Of a DNA stretch of 35,423 nucleotides, positions 16,299 through 24,295 are shown piece by piece. Within the stretch, counting starts at the first letter, position 1. Every line of letters starts with the position of its first letter. Below the pieces are notes generated by a model, which saw only the letters and a list, made by a program, of their open reading frames with translations, did not search any database and was not told the origin of the DNA. Source of the stretch: Sphingomonas sp. Leaf412 (GTDB taxonomy: Bacteria; Pseudomonadota; Alphaproteobacteria; Sphingomonadales; Sphingomonadaceae); contig NZ_LMQP01000004.1 of the NCBI RefSeq assembly GCF_001425405.1, forward strand, positions 112,394-147,816, written 5' to 3'. Made by a program: the position numbers and the translations under genes.

Positions 16299-16568
16299 AT
16301 GTCCAAGGAAGCGGTCTTCACGATGAAGCTGGAACCCGACCTGCGCGACGCCTTCATGGCCGCGGCGCAGGAAAGCCACCGCCCCGCCTCCCAGGTCTTG
16401 CGGGAATTGATGCGCGAGTTCATCCAGCGACGGCACGATCATGCCGCCTTCGTCGAACGCAAGGTGGAAGTCGCACGTCGATCGGTCGCGACCGGACGTG
16501 GCCGGTCCGATGACGCGGTAGAAAGGGACTTCGCCGCCCGGCGGTCGCGCACCACCGGAAAACAATGA
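16299..16568 (+). CDS. ribbon-helix-helix antitoxin (CopG/RelB/ParD-like)
   Basis: An 89-residue protein. The N-terminal half reads AVFTMKLEPDLRDAFMAAA then SQVLRELMREFIQRR, a ribbon-helix-helix pattern of one strand and two helices. The basic C-terminal half probably binds the toxin. The ATG at 16299 has CAGGAG 5 bp upstream and lies behind a perfect palindrome. The stop overlaps the toxin ATG by 4 bp. The preceding open frame through dnaE2 is a shadow and was ignored. Confidence 0.88.
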   Translation: MSKEAVFTMKLEPDLRDAFMAAAQESHRPASQVLRELMREFIQRRHDHAAFVERKVEVARRSVATGRGRSDDAVERDFAARRSRTTGKQ

Positions 16569-16852
16569 AGGTCGTCTGGACGCCGGAGGCGGAGCAGGAT
16601 CGTGCCGAGATCTGGGACTATCTCGAAGCGCGCGATCCCGTCGCGGCGGCACGGATGGACCGCCTGTTCGCGGAAGCCGCGCGCAGGCTCGCCGACTTTC
16701 CCATGCTGGGGCACGACGGCGACGTCGCGGGCACCCGCGAACTGACGCCCCATCGCAGCTATCGCCTGATCTACGAAATCGCCGACAATACGGTATGGAT
16801 ATTGGTCCTGATCCATACCGCGCGCCAATGGCCACCGGTCCATGACGCCTGA
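16565..16852 (+). CDS. RelE/ParE-family toxin
   Basis: A 95-residue toxin of the RelE/ParE fold. Family features are VVWTPEAEQDRAEIWDYLE at the N-terminus, FPMLGHDG, TRELTPHRSYRLIYEI and a closing VLIHTARQWPP. The last block (H-x-x-RQWP) is typical of ParE-like proteins, whose known target is DNA gyrase; a ribosome-dependent RNase role cannot be excluded. ATGA overlap with the antitoxin shows co-expression. Its stop lies 4 bp from the convergent trehalase stop. Confidence 0.9.
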   Translation: MKVVWTPEAEQDRAEIWDYLEARDPVAAARMDRLFAEAARRLADFPMLGHDGDVAGTRELTPHRSYRLIYEIADNTVWILVLIHTARQWPPVHDA

Positions 16853-16856
16853 CCCC

Positions 16857-18431
16857 TCACCGCGCGCCGTACCGCTCCTGCATCGCGCGCACCACGCCGT
16901 TGGTCCAGCCGAAGCCGTCCTGCGTCGGATATTCCCCACCCCCGCCGGCGCGGCTTTCCTCCACGTCGTATTTCTCCAGCAGCTTGCCCGACGCGCGATA
17001 TTCGCGTTCCACCGTGCCCAGGAAACGGCGCGCGACCTGCGCCGACAGGTCGTCGCGGCCGTAGCGGCGCAGGGCGTCGACCGCGATCCATTGCAGCGGC
17101 GCCCAGCCGTTGGGGCGGTCCCACTGCTGCCCCGTCGCGACCAGGGTCGTGCGCAGGCCGTTGGGCGCCAGCAGGTCGCGCCCGGTCGTCACCGCCACCG
17201 CCGCGCCATGCGCGGGCGAGGCCAAGCCGACGAACAGCGGATACAGCGTCGCCGCGGTCAGGCCGGGACGCAGCCGGCGCGCGGCACTGTCCCAGTCGCC
17301 GTAGCGCCCGCCCGCCTCGTCCCACAGCCAACGTTCGATCGCGCCGCGGCGCGCCTGCGCGGCGGCGGTGAAATCGCGCGCGCAGGCGGCGTCGCGCGCC
17401 GCCGCGCATCCGGCCGCGATCGCCTGTTCCAGCCCGTACAGCAGGCTGTTCAGGTCCACCGGCACGATATTGGTCGTATCGATCGTCGCCAGCGTGCGCC
17501 CGTCGGCCAGCCAGCGCGAGGAATAGTCCCAGCCGCTCTCCGCGCCCGCGCGCAGGTGGCGATAGACCTCCTTCACGTCGCGTCCGCTCGCCTTTGCCGT
17601 CTCGACATCCTCGCGCCAGCTTTCGTCGCGCGGGGTGTCGCGCGCGTCCCGGTAATGGTGCAGCCGCGCGCCGTCGGGCATCGGGATCGTGCGTTCGGGC
17701 GCGGTGAAGAAGGCATGTTCGCGCCGCAGCGCCGCCAGCCGCCGCGCATCCTCGTTCGCGTCGCGCGGCGGCGACAGCGCCATCATGGCGTACAGGAACG
17801 GCGGCTGCGACCGGCTGAGGTAATAGGTGCGCGTGCCGTTGGGGACGTGGCCGTAGCGTTCGACCAGCGACACGAAGTCCGCGACCATCGCGTCGACCAG
17901 ATCCTGCCGCCCGTCCGCCTTCAGGCCCAGCATCGTGAAATAGCTGTCCCAGTAATACATCTCGCGGAAGCGCCCGCCGGGCACCACGTAGGGCTGCGGC
18001 AGCGCGAGCGCGGTCGATCCGGCGGGGGGATCGAGCGGTGGGCGCGTCAGCACGGGCCACAGCGCGCGGATATGGTCCGCCATCGGCAGGCGTTCCGCCG
18101 ACGGCGCGGGCGCCGCGCCCTCCCCCGGCACGTCGAAATTGGCGCGGACGAAGGCGCGCAGCGCGGCATCGTCGACCGGCCCCAGCGCGCGCCAGTCGCG
18201 CATGATCGCCGCGGCGGGGCGCTTCGGGCTGGCGTCGACGAAGGTCTTTCCGTCGGGGAAGATGCGGCGTTCCTGCACCGCGGCGAACAGGTCGCCGTAC
18301 GTGTCGGCGGGCGTGGCGACCGCCGCGATCGGCGTCGATGCGCGCGGGACGGTCGCGCAGGCGGAAAGCGCGAGGGCGGCGGCGAGAAGGGGAGCGACCG
18401 GACGCCGCCACGGCAACATGCTTCGCATCAT
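16857..18431 (-). CDS. treA: trehalase (GH37), predicted lipoprotein
   Basis: Hydrolyses trehalose to two glucose molecules. It is 524 residues from the chosen start. A lipoprotein signal is visible: WRRPVAPLLAAALALSAC with the lipobox LSAC and Cys25. GH37 signatures are PGGRFREMYYWDSYF and QQWDRPNGWAPLQ. Other blocks are GHVPNGTRTYYLSRSQPP and NSLLYGLEQAIA. ATG at 18431 follows GGAAAGGCAGAAGTCG; ATGs at 18428 and 18419 are alternatives. A longer open frame to 18548 is only the translated palindromic element (FPRRREPR) and is rejected. The enzyme should sit in the periplasm anchored to a membrane, consistent with use of external trehalose. Confidence 0.92.
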   Translation of the reverse strand: MMRSMLPWRRPVAPLLAAALALSACATVPRASTPIAAVATPADTYGDLFAAVQERRIFPDGKTFVDASPKRPAAAIMRDWRALGPVDDAALRAFVRANFDVPGEGAAPAPSAERLPMADHIRALWPVLTRPPLDPPAGSTALALPQPYVVPGGRFREMYYWDSYFTMLGLKADGRQDLVDAMVADFVSLVERYGHVPNGTRTYYLSRSQPPFLYAMMALSPPRDANEDARRLAALRREHAFFTAPERTIPMPDGARLHHYRDARDTPRDESWREDVETAKASGRDVKEVYRHLRAGAESGWDYSSRWLADGRTLATIDTTNIVPVDLNSLLYGLEQAIAAGCAAARDAACARDFTAAAQARRGAIERWLWDEAGGRYGDWDSAARRLRPGLTAATLYPLFVGLASPAHGAAVAVTTGRDLLAPNGLRTTLVATGQQWDRPNGWAPLQWIAVDALRRYGRDDLSAQVARRFLGTVEREYRASGKLLEKYDVEESRAGGGGEYPTQDGFGWTNGVVRAMQERYGAR

Positions 18432-18461
18432 CGACTTCTGCCTTTCCGTCGGATCAGCCAC

Positions 18462-18548
18462 GTGCTCCCGCGCAGGCGGGAGCCCAGGGTCACGCACGAA
18501 ACCATCGTTGGCCTGCGCAACCCTGGGTTCCCGCCTGCGCGGGAACAC
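18462..18548. repeat. 87-bp palindromic element between FAH and trehalase genes
   Basis: Outer arms are GTGCTCCCGCGCAGGCGGGA and the near-complement ending CCTGCGCGGGAACAC; inner arms are CCCAGGGT and ACCCTGGG. It occupies most of the 127-bp gap between two same-strand genes and could act as a transcript-stability or termination structure. A related, shorter element is at 26243-26297, and a composite one at 35112-35226. Confidence 0.85.
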
Positions 18549-18558
18549 GAGGGAGACG

Positions 18559-19563
18559 TCAGCCGCCCACCACCTGCTCGATCACGCCGAAGATCGGGTG
18601 GTGCCGGTCGTCCTCCGCCCAGATCCGCACGGTATCGCCCGCCTTCAGGAACGGCGTCGCGGGCTTTCCGTCGCGGATCGTCTCGATCGTGCGGACCTCC
18701 GCGATGCAGGAATAGCCGACGCCGCCGTCCGCGACCGGCCGACCCGGCCCGCCGTCCTCGCCGCGGTTGGACACCGTGCCCGATCCCACGATCGTGCCCG
18801 CGCCCAGCGCGCGCGTCTTCGCCGCGTGGGCGACCAGCGTACCGAAGTCGAACGTCATGTCCTCCCCCGCCTCCGCCCGGCCGAACGCCGCGCCGTTCAG
18901 GTCGACGAACAGCTTGCGATGCAGCTTCCCGTCCTTCCACCAGTCGCCCAACGCGTCCGGGGTCACGAACACGGGGGAGAAGGCGGAGGCGGGCTTGGAC
19001 TGGAAGAAACCGAAGCCCTTGGCCAGCTCGCCGGGTATCAGGTTGCGCAGGGACACGTCGTTGGTCAGCCCGATCAGCCGGATCGCCTCCAGCGCCTGGT
19101 CGCGCGTCGCGCCGAGCGGCACGTCGCCGGTCACGACCACGACCTCCGCCTCCATGTCGCAACCCCAGCTTTCGTCCGCCAGCGGGATGGCGTCGCGCGG
19201 CCCGAGGAAGCCGTCGGACCCGCCCTGGTACATCAGCGGATCGTGCCAGAACGTATCGGGCATCTCCGCGCTGCGCGCCTGCCGCACCAGCGCGACGTGG
19301 TTCACATAGGCGGAGCCGTCCGCCCATTGGTAGGCGCGCGGCAGGGGGGCGGCGGCGTCATGTTCGTGGAAGCGTTCGCGCGGAATCGCCTCGTTCCGCA
19401 GGTCGGTGGCGAGCAGCTCCAGCGCGGGCGCGACCCGGTCCCAATCGTCCAGCGCGCCCTGCAACGTGGGGCAGATATGCGCCGCATCGGCATACCATGC
19501 CAGATCGTCCGACACGACGACCAGGCGACCGTCGCGGCCGTGCTTCAGGCTGGCAAGCTTCAT
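18559..19563 (-). CDS. fumarylacetoacetate hydrolase family protein
   Basis: A 334-residue enzyme of the FAH superfamily, which cleaves carbon-carbon bonds or hydrolyses beta-keto acids with a divalent metal. Visible blocks are SWGCDMEAEVVVVTGDVPLG (metal-binding Glu), LIGLTNDVSLRNL, GFGFFQSKPASAFSPVFVTP and GAGTIVGSGTVSNRGED. The N-terminal KLASLKHGRDGRLVVVSDDL is typical of proteobacterial homologues annotated as fumarylacetoacetase in tyrosine/homogentisate breakdown. Neighbouring homogentisate genes are not in the window, so the substrate is unproven. ATG at 19563 with GAGGAGAATGTCGC just upstream gives good ribosome binding. Confidence 0.88.
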   Translation of the reverse strand: MKLASLKHGRDGRLVVVSDDLAWYADAAHICPTLQGALDDWDRVAPALELLATDLRNEAIPRERFHEHDAAAPLPRAYQWADGSAYVNHVALVRQARSAEMPDTFWHDPLMYQGGSDGFLGPRDAIPLADESWGCDMEAEVVVVTGDVPLGATRDQALEAIRLIGLTNDVSLRNLIPGELAKGFGFFQSKPASAFSPVFVTPDALGDWWKDGKLHRKLFVDLNGAAFGRAEAGEDMTFDFGTLVAHAAKTRALGAGTIVGSGTVSNRGEDGGPGRPVADGGVGYSCIAEVRTIETIRDGKPATPFLKAGDTVRIWAEDDRHHPIFGVIEQVVGG

Positions 19564-19917
19564 GCGACATTCTCCTCTTCCGTCCCGACCCTAGCCGCTC
19601 GCCCGGCGCGAAGTCGATAGCGGGCGGCCGGGACGCGGGCCGCGCGCCGCGACCGTCGCAGGCGAATTGGCCAAGTCATTGTTTTTGCACGATCGACAAA
19701 TCGCGAATGTTGCGAATGTTGAGGCGATGGCGCGGTATTGCATGATCGGCGCACGGGCGCGGGTTTCGGGGAAGGGCGGTCGGTCGACGGGATACACCGG
19801 CGGCGGCGTGTAGGACAGCGGCACCGGCCCGCAGCCCGCGCCATAACAAAAGTTACTTGACCCCCCGTCCCGCCCCCGCCACGTTCCGCGGCATCGCATC
19901 AATCGAAGGTTTTTCCC
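19564..19917. other. gene-free region with tandem 9-bp repeat
   Basis: These 354 bp separate divergent FAH and acyl-CoA dehydrogenase genes. No convincing coding sequence is present; short frames on both strands lack recognisable features. It holds a direct repeat GCGAATGTT GCGAATGTT at 19703-19720, in an AT-richer patch (TTGTTTTTGCAC nearby) that could be a promoter/operator zone. TTGACC at about 19858 is a possible -35 without a clear -10. Confidence 0.5.
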
Positions 19918-21072
19918 ATGTCGCTCGACCAGGTCGCCGGCCGTTTCGCCTATAACGAGGATCACGAGGCGTTCCGCCAGACCGTGCGCAGCTTCCTGGC
20001 GAAGGAGGGCGTGCCGCGGTCGGACCAGTGGGAGAAGGACCGGCTGGTCCCCAAATCCTTCTGGCAGCAGGCGGGCGAGATCGGGATGCTGTGCCCCACC
20101 GTGCCGGAGGCGTATGGCGGGCTGGGCCTCGATTTCGGGTATAACGCGATCGTGGACGAGGAGATGGCCTATTCCGGCGTCCCCGCGGGCTTCTCGCTCC
20201 AGTCGGACATCGTCGCGGGATATATGGAGCATTACGGCAGCGAGGAGCAGAAGAAGGAATGGCTGCCCAAGATGGTGTCGGGCGACGTCATCACCGCGAT
20301 CGCGATGACCGAGCCGGGGACGGGCAGCGACCTGCAATCGATCCGCACGACCGCGAAGAAGGACGGCAACCATTACGTCATCAACGGGTCGAAGACGTAT
20401 ATCACCAACGGGCAGAACACCGACCTGACCCTGGTGGTGGCGAAGACCGATCCCGACGCGCAGCCGGCGTGGAAGGGCATGTCGATCATCCTGGTCGAAA
20501 GCGACCGGGAGGGCTTCAGCAAGGGGCGCAAGCTCGACAAGATCGGGCAGGATGCGGCGGATACGAGCGAATTGTTTTTCGAGGACGTGCGCGTGCCGAT
20601 CACCAACTGCCTGGGCGAGGAGGGGATGGGCTTCGTCTACCTGATGAGCCAGTTGCCGCAGGAACGCCTGTCGATCGCGGTCAGCGTGATGGCGTCGTGC
20701 CAGAAGGCATTCGACGACACCGTCGCGTTCACGAAGGAGCGCAAGGCGTTCAAGGGCTTCGTGTTCGATTTCCAGAATACCAAGTTCGTGCTGGCGGACC
20801 TGAAGGCGAAATTGCAGGTCGGCTGGGCGCACCTCGACTGGGCGATCAACCGCCACCTGAAGGGCGAGCTGACGAACGAGGAAGGCGCCGCGGCGAAGCT
20901 GTGGCACACCGACCTTCAGTGGGAAGTGATGGACGCCTGCCTCCAGCTGCACGGCGGCGCGGGGTATATGAACGAATATCCGATCGCGCGGATGTGGCGC
21001 GGGGCGCGGGTCAGCCGTATTTATGGCGGGACGAACGAGATTATGAAGGAAGTGATTTCGCGGAAGTTGTGA
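19918..21072 (+). CDS. acyl-CoA dehydrogenase
   Basis: FAD-dependent enzyme of 384 residues that introduces the alpha-beta double bond into an acyl-CoA. Blocks include ITAIAMTEPGTGSDLQSIRT (FAD/substrate signature), KTYITNGQNTDL, LGEEGMGFVYLM and LQLHGGAGYMNEYPIARMWR. The residue in the usual MCAD position is Gly (YGGTNEIM, not YEGT). A Glu at 249 in PQERLSIAV sits where long-chain and isovaleryl-CoA dehydrogenases hold their base, so this enzyme probably belongs to that type. ATG at 19918 has GAAGG upstream. It stands alone with the WYL regulator convergent 48 bp downstream. Substrate is unknown. Confidence 0.92.
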   Translation: MSLDQVAGRFAYNEDHEAFRQTVRSFLAKEGVPRSDQWEKDRLVPKSFWQQAGEIGMLCPTVPEAYGGLGLDFGYNAIVDEEMAYSGVPAGFSLQSDIVAGYMEHYGSEEQKKEWLPKMVSGDVITAIAMTEPGTGSDLQSIRTTAKKDGNHYVINGSKTYITNGQNTDLTLVVAKTDPDAQPAWKGMSIILVESDREGFSKGRKLDKIGQDAADTSELFFEDVRVPITNCLGEEGMGFVYLMSQLPQERLSIAVSVMASCQKAFDDTVAFTKERKAFKGFVFDFQNTKFVLADLKAKLQVGWAHLDWAINRHLKGELTNEEGAAAKLWHTDLQWEVMDACLQLHGGAGYMNEYPIARMWRGARVSRIYGGTNEIMKEVISRKL

Positions 21073-21120
21073 TTTGCTTCGACCGGCGGATGCGTCGCGC
21101 ATCTGCCGGTCCTTTCACCG

Positions 21121-21816
21121 TCAGGCCTGCGGACCGTGTTCCGCCTCGAACCGGCGCACGCAGGCGGCCAGCGATCGTTCGGCGGCGGGGACGTATCGCT
21201 CGCCGACGGGCTCCAGCCCCCACATGCGGTCGAGCCGGAACATGCGGAAGTCCGCCCGCGTCTCGCACCACGCGACCATCGTCCATACCTTGCCCCAGAA
21301 CCACAGGCCCAGCGGATGGACCCGCCTAAGGGTTGCGGCGTCCTCACGGTCGCGATAGCCGAAGGTAAGGATGTCGCGCCCGTCGATCGCGGTGTCGATG
21401 CGATCGATCAGGTCGCGCACCGCATCGGGCAGTTCCATCGGCGGCGCGAACACGCTGGCATCCGCGACCCGCTTCCGCTCCGCCTCGGGCAGGACCAGCT
21501 CGATCTTCACCAGCGCCTCGACCGCGGCGCGGGCCATCGCCCGGCCACCCCACGACCGGACCATCCGGATGCCCGCGACCAACGCCACGATCTCGTCGCG
21601 CGCGAACATCAGCGGGGGCAGGTCGTATCCGCTGCGCAGGACGTAGCCGACCCCAGCCTCCCCGTCGATCGGCACGCCGGTCGATTGCAGGTCGGCGATG
21701 TCGCGGTAGATCGTGCGCCGGGACACTTCCAGGCGCTCTGCCAGCATCGCCGCCGTCAGGAGCCGACCGCTGCGCAGACATTGGACGATCTGGAACAGGC
21801 GGTCGGCCCTGCGCAT
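21121..21816 (-). CDS. YafY-type HTH/WYL transcriptional regulator
   Basis: A 231-residue regulator. The N-terminal winged helix is of DeoR-like HTH_11 type (MRRADRLFQIVQCLRSGRLL, then AAMLAERLEVSRRTIYRDIADL). The C-terminal part carries a WYL-like domain (ILTFGYRDREDAATLRRVHP, LWFWGKVWTMVAWCETRADF). Such proteins often sense small ligands or nucleic acid. The ATG at 21816 shares a base with the stop of the VOC gene (TGATG), so the two form an operon and the regulator may control the VOC gene. Longer upstream frame is shadow. Confidence 0.9.
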   Translation of the reverse strand: MRRADRLFQIVQCLRSGRLLTAAMLAERLEVSRRTIYRDIADLQSTGVPIDGEAGVGYVLRSGYDLPPLMFARDEIVALVAGIRMVRSWGGRAMARAAVEALVKIELVLPEAERKRVADASVFAPPMELPDAVRDLIDRIDTAIDGRDILTFGYRDREDAATLRRVHPLGLWFWGKVWTMVAWCETRADFRMFRLDRMWGLEPVGERYVPAAERSLAACVRRFEAEHGPQA

Positions 21817-22193
21817 CAATCGTTGTACCGGAACAGTCCGAGGCTGTTGCCCTCGGTATCCTTCGCATAGAAGAACGAGCCTACGGGAATGTCGATCACG
21901 TCCGACACCACCTCCCCGCCGGCCTGCCTGACCCGCGCCATCGCATCGCTCAACTGGTCTGTCACCGCGAAATGCGCGGTCATCCCGTTGCCATCCGCAG
22001 CGGGCGTGCCGGGATAGATATGGCCCGCGGCGTGTCCGCCCGGCGCATGGGGAAGCATCCACATCGGATTGGGCCCGTTGTCGTCGCGCACGAGCTTTCC
22101 CTGTAGCAAGGTTTCGTAGAAGCGGCAGGCGCGTTCGGGATCGGCGGCGGGGATTTCGGTGAAGACGATCTGCGTCGGGGCGGCGTCGGTCAT
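21816..22193 (-). CDS. VOC family (glyoxalase-like) protein
   Basis: A 125-residue protein with the paired beta-alpha-beta-beta-beta fold of the vicinal oxygen chelate family: TQIVFTEIPAADPERACRFY, PNPMWMLPHAPGGHAAGHIY, MTAHFAVTDQLSDAMARVRQ and SFFYAKDTEGNSLGLFRYN. The ending D-x-x-GN-x-x-GL is typical of small VOC proteins. Specific activity (glyoxalase, antibiotic resistance or ligand binding) cannot be assigned. ATG at 22193 is preceded by AAAGGGA. Divergent from the RNA helicase gene and coupled to the WYL regulator. Confidence 0.88.
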   Translation of the reverse strand: MTDAAPTQIVFTEIPAADPERACRFYETLLQGKLVRDDNGPNPMWMLPHAPGGHAAGHIYPGTPAADGNGMTAHFAVTDQLSDAMARVRQAGGEVVSDVIDIPVGSFFYAKDTEGNSLGLFRYND

Positions 22194-22283
22194 GGCATAT
22201 TCCCTTTCGTTGCTGACGAACGCTTCCTGCCACACTGCTCCTGCCACCATCCTGTCAGCAGCATCGGCCGTCGCCACCCCGCA

Positions 22284-22312
22284 TTGACATTCCGCACCGC
22301 AGCATCTATCTG
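22284..22312 (+). promoter_or_regulatory. candidate promoter of the DEAD-box helicase gene
   Basis: TTGACA at 22284-22289 is followed after 17 bp by TATCTG at 22307-22312. The -35 is perfect and the -10 weak. If used, it would give a 5' leader of about 150 nt before the ATG at 22472. Confidence 0.35.
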
Positions 22313-22471
22313 CCGCCCCATCGAGGCGTTTGCAGCGTGATCGAGCCTGTTCGCAGGTTCCGGCTCCGCCTCGGTTGGTTCTCCGGCTTCCCAAGTCACG
22401 CGGGGTGTCCTTTCTCCCCGCCACCCGTGCGTCCGGCGCGCGCGGTACGGCCACGTACAGGCTATATTTCC

Positions 22472-23896
22472 ATGTCATTCTCCCATCTCGGCCTCGCCGA
22501 TCCGCTCGTTCGCGCGATCGAGGCCAAGGGTTATACCGAGCCCACCCCGATCCAGCGCGACAGCATCCCGACGCTGCTGGAGGGCCGCGACCTGCTGGGC
22601 ATCGCGCAGACCGGCACGGGCAAGACCGCGGCGTTCGTGCTGCCGTCGATCCAGCGCCTCGTCGAATCGGGCAAGCGCGTCCTGCCGACGCATTGCCGCA
22701 TGCTCGTCCTCGCCCCCACGCGCGAACTCGCCAGCCAGATCGCGGACAGCGCGCGCGGCTATGGCCAGTTCAGCAAGATGTCGGTCGTCACCGTCTTCGG
22801 CGGCACCAGCATCAACAAGAACCGGCAGGACATGAGCCGCGGCGTCGACATCCTCGTCGCCACGCCCGGCCGCCTGATCGATTGCGTCGAGCAGGGCTAC
22901 ATCAACCTGTCGATGACCGAGATCCTGGTGCTGGACGAGGCGGACCAGATGATGGACCTGGGCTTCATCCATGCGCTGAAGAAGATCGTGCGGATGGTGC
23001 CGCGGAAGCGCCAGACCCTGTTCTTCAGCGCCACGATGCCGACCGCGATCCGCGAGCTGGCGGCGCAGTTCCTGAACGATCCCGCGACCGTGTCGATCAA
23101 GCCCGCCGCGACCACCGCGGAGCGCGTCGAGCAGTCCGCGATCTTCTGCAACCAGGCGGAGAAGCAGGCGCTGCTGACGATCCTGCTGCGCGAGACGAAG
23201 GACATCGATCGCGCATTGGTGTTCACGCGCACGAAGCATGGCGCGGACCGCGTCGTGAAGCTGCTGGCGGGCAACGGCATCGCGTCGAACGCGATCCACG
23301 GCAACAAGTCGCAGCCGCAGCGCGAGCGGGCGCTGGCGGCGTTCAAGTCGGGCGACGTGCCGATTCTGGTCGCGACCGACATCGCGGCGCGCGGGATCGA
23401 TGTGTCGGGGGTGAGCCATGTGTTTAACTTCGAACTGCCCAACGTGCCCGAGCAATATGTCCACCGCATCGGCCGCACCGCGCGCGCGGGCGCCAGCGGG
23501 GAGGCGATCGCGTTCGTGGCGGATGACGAGAAGCCGTATTTGCGCGATATCGAGAAGCTGACGCGGCAGAAGGTCGCGGTCGGTTCGCTGCCGGAGGATT
23601 TCCTGAAGCGCGCGGACGCGCTGCGCGCGGAGCGGGCGAAGACGATCGGTGCGGACCCCGCCCCGCGCGAGGATCGCCCGCGCCAGCAGCGCGGCCCGGC
23701 GCGTCCCAAGGCGACGCACGCCCCGCGCCCCAGCCACGGTTCGCGCCAGCATGATCCGAACGGCGGGACCGCGGCGTCGACCGGCGGCCGCAACTACGCC
23801 AACGCCAGCCGTCGCGGCGGCTCGGGCGGCGGCGGCGGCCGGGGTGGCCGCGGTCGTGGCGGCGGCGGCGGTGGGTCGCGCGCCACCGCGGGCTGA
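22472..23896 (+). CDS. DEAD-box ATP-dependent RNA helicase (RhlE-like)
   Basis: RNA-unwinding enzyme of 474 residues. Motifs in order: Q motif YTEPTPIQ (21-28), Walker A AQTGTGKT (45-52), PTRELASQ, TPGRL, DEAD at 155-158, SAT at 186-188, ATDIAARGIDVSGV and HRIGRTARAG. After about residue 390 comes a basic, Arg/Pro-rich tail ending in an RGG-like Gly/Arg run (GGRGGRGRGGGGGG), which should bind RNA non-specifically. The start MSFSHLGLADPLVRAIEA is family-typical; longer upstream frame has no homology. Likely roles are ribosome assembly, mRNA decay or cold adaptation. A strong hairpin follows the gene. Confidence 0.94.
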   Translation: MSFSHLGLADPLVRAIEAKGYTEPTPIQRDSIPTLLEGRDLLGIAQTGTGKTAAFVLPSIQRLVESGKRVLPTHCRMLVLAPTRELASQIADSARGYGQFSKMSVVTVFGGTSINKNRQDMSRGVDILVATPGRLIDCVEQGYINLSMTEILVLDEADQMMDLGFIHALKKIVRMVPRKRQTLFFSATMPTAIRELAAQFLNDPATVSIKPAATTAERVEQSAIFCNQAEKQALLTILLRETKDIDRALVFTRTKHGADRVVKLLAGNGIASNAIHGNKSQPQRERALAAFKSGDVPILVATDIAARGIDVSGVSHVFNFELPNVPEQYVHRIGRTARAGASGEAIAFVADDEKPYLRDIEKLTRQKVAVGSLPEDFLKRADALRAERAKTIGADPAPREDRPRQQRGPARPKATHAPRPSHGSRQHDPNGGTAASTGGRNYANASRRGGSGGGGGRGGRGRGGGGGGSRATAG

Positions 23897-23945
23897 TCCG
23901 CTTGCCCCTGCGCAACGCGGGGGTCGGGAGTGTCGGGTTACGCGT

Positions 23946-23984
23946 AACGGCGGTGCGGGCGAGCGATCGCCCGTGCCGCCGTTT
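23946..23984 (+). terminator. hairpin after the helicase gene
   Basis: AACGGCGGTGCGGGCGA and TCGCCCGTGCCGCCGTT form a 17-bp stem with two central mismatches and a 4-nt loop. It starts 49 bp after the stop codon. There is no long U tract, which is common in GC-rich genomes, so termination is a suggestion. Confidence 0.5.
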
Positions 23985-24007
23985 CGTCGTGCGGCGGGAG
24001 CCATGGG

Positions 24008-24025
24008 CCCCTGCCTTCGCAGGGG
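24008..24025. repeat. short hairpin CCCCTGC/GCAGGGG
   Basis: A 7-bp perfect stem with loop CTTC in the 399-bp gene-free gap 23897-24295. It resembles half of the GCGAAGGC-type palindromic elements. Confidence 0.6.
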
Positions 24026-24051
24026 CGACGGTGGTTGGGCTAGTCCCCCAA

Positions 24052-24126
24052 CCCCCGTTCGGCCTGAGCGTAGTCGAAGGCCATGCACGCCGCATATGCT
24101 TCGACTTCGCTCAGCACGAACGGGGG
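24052..24126. repeat. 75-bp inverted-repeat element
   Basis: Arms CCCCCGTTCG and CGAACGGGGG enclose inner arms CTGAGCGTAGTCGAAG and CTTCGACTTCGCTCAG. This CTGAGCG-AGTCGAAG sequence is a common intergenic repeat in sphingomonads, from memory. It is a further family of element in the same gap. Confidence 0.85.
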
Positions 24127-24157
24127 CGGTACGGCGCTTCTCCTCTCCCAGCCCTTC

Positions 24158-24253
24158 CGTCATGCCGGGCTCGTCCCGGCATCCACGGTGCCGCCGGACC
24201 TCATCGGGGAGAGTGAGCGGAGGGGTGGATGCCGGGACCAGTCCGGCATGACG
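24158..24253. repeat. 96-bp CGTCATGCC-family element
   Basis: Intergenic copy of the element seen in the 4.6 kb array. Left arm CGTCATGCCGGGCTCGTCCC, right arm ending CCGGCATGACG. It lies between the helicase gene and the convergent nitroreductase stop at 24296. Confidence 0.95.
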
Positions 24254-24295
24254 GATCGGCCTGTCGGCGCCGAACGATACGACGCACGCAAGACC

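Noticed and set aside
16857..18548. Trehalase start at 18548
   Set aside because: The extra 39 residues are the translated palindromic element; the ribosome site and signal peptide support 18431.
16842..19745. A 967-residue frame opposite trehalase and FAH
   Set aside because: Arg/Pro/Gln-rich shadow of two well-supported genes on the other strand.
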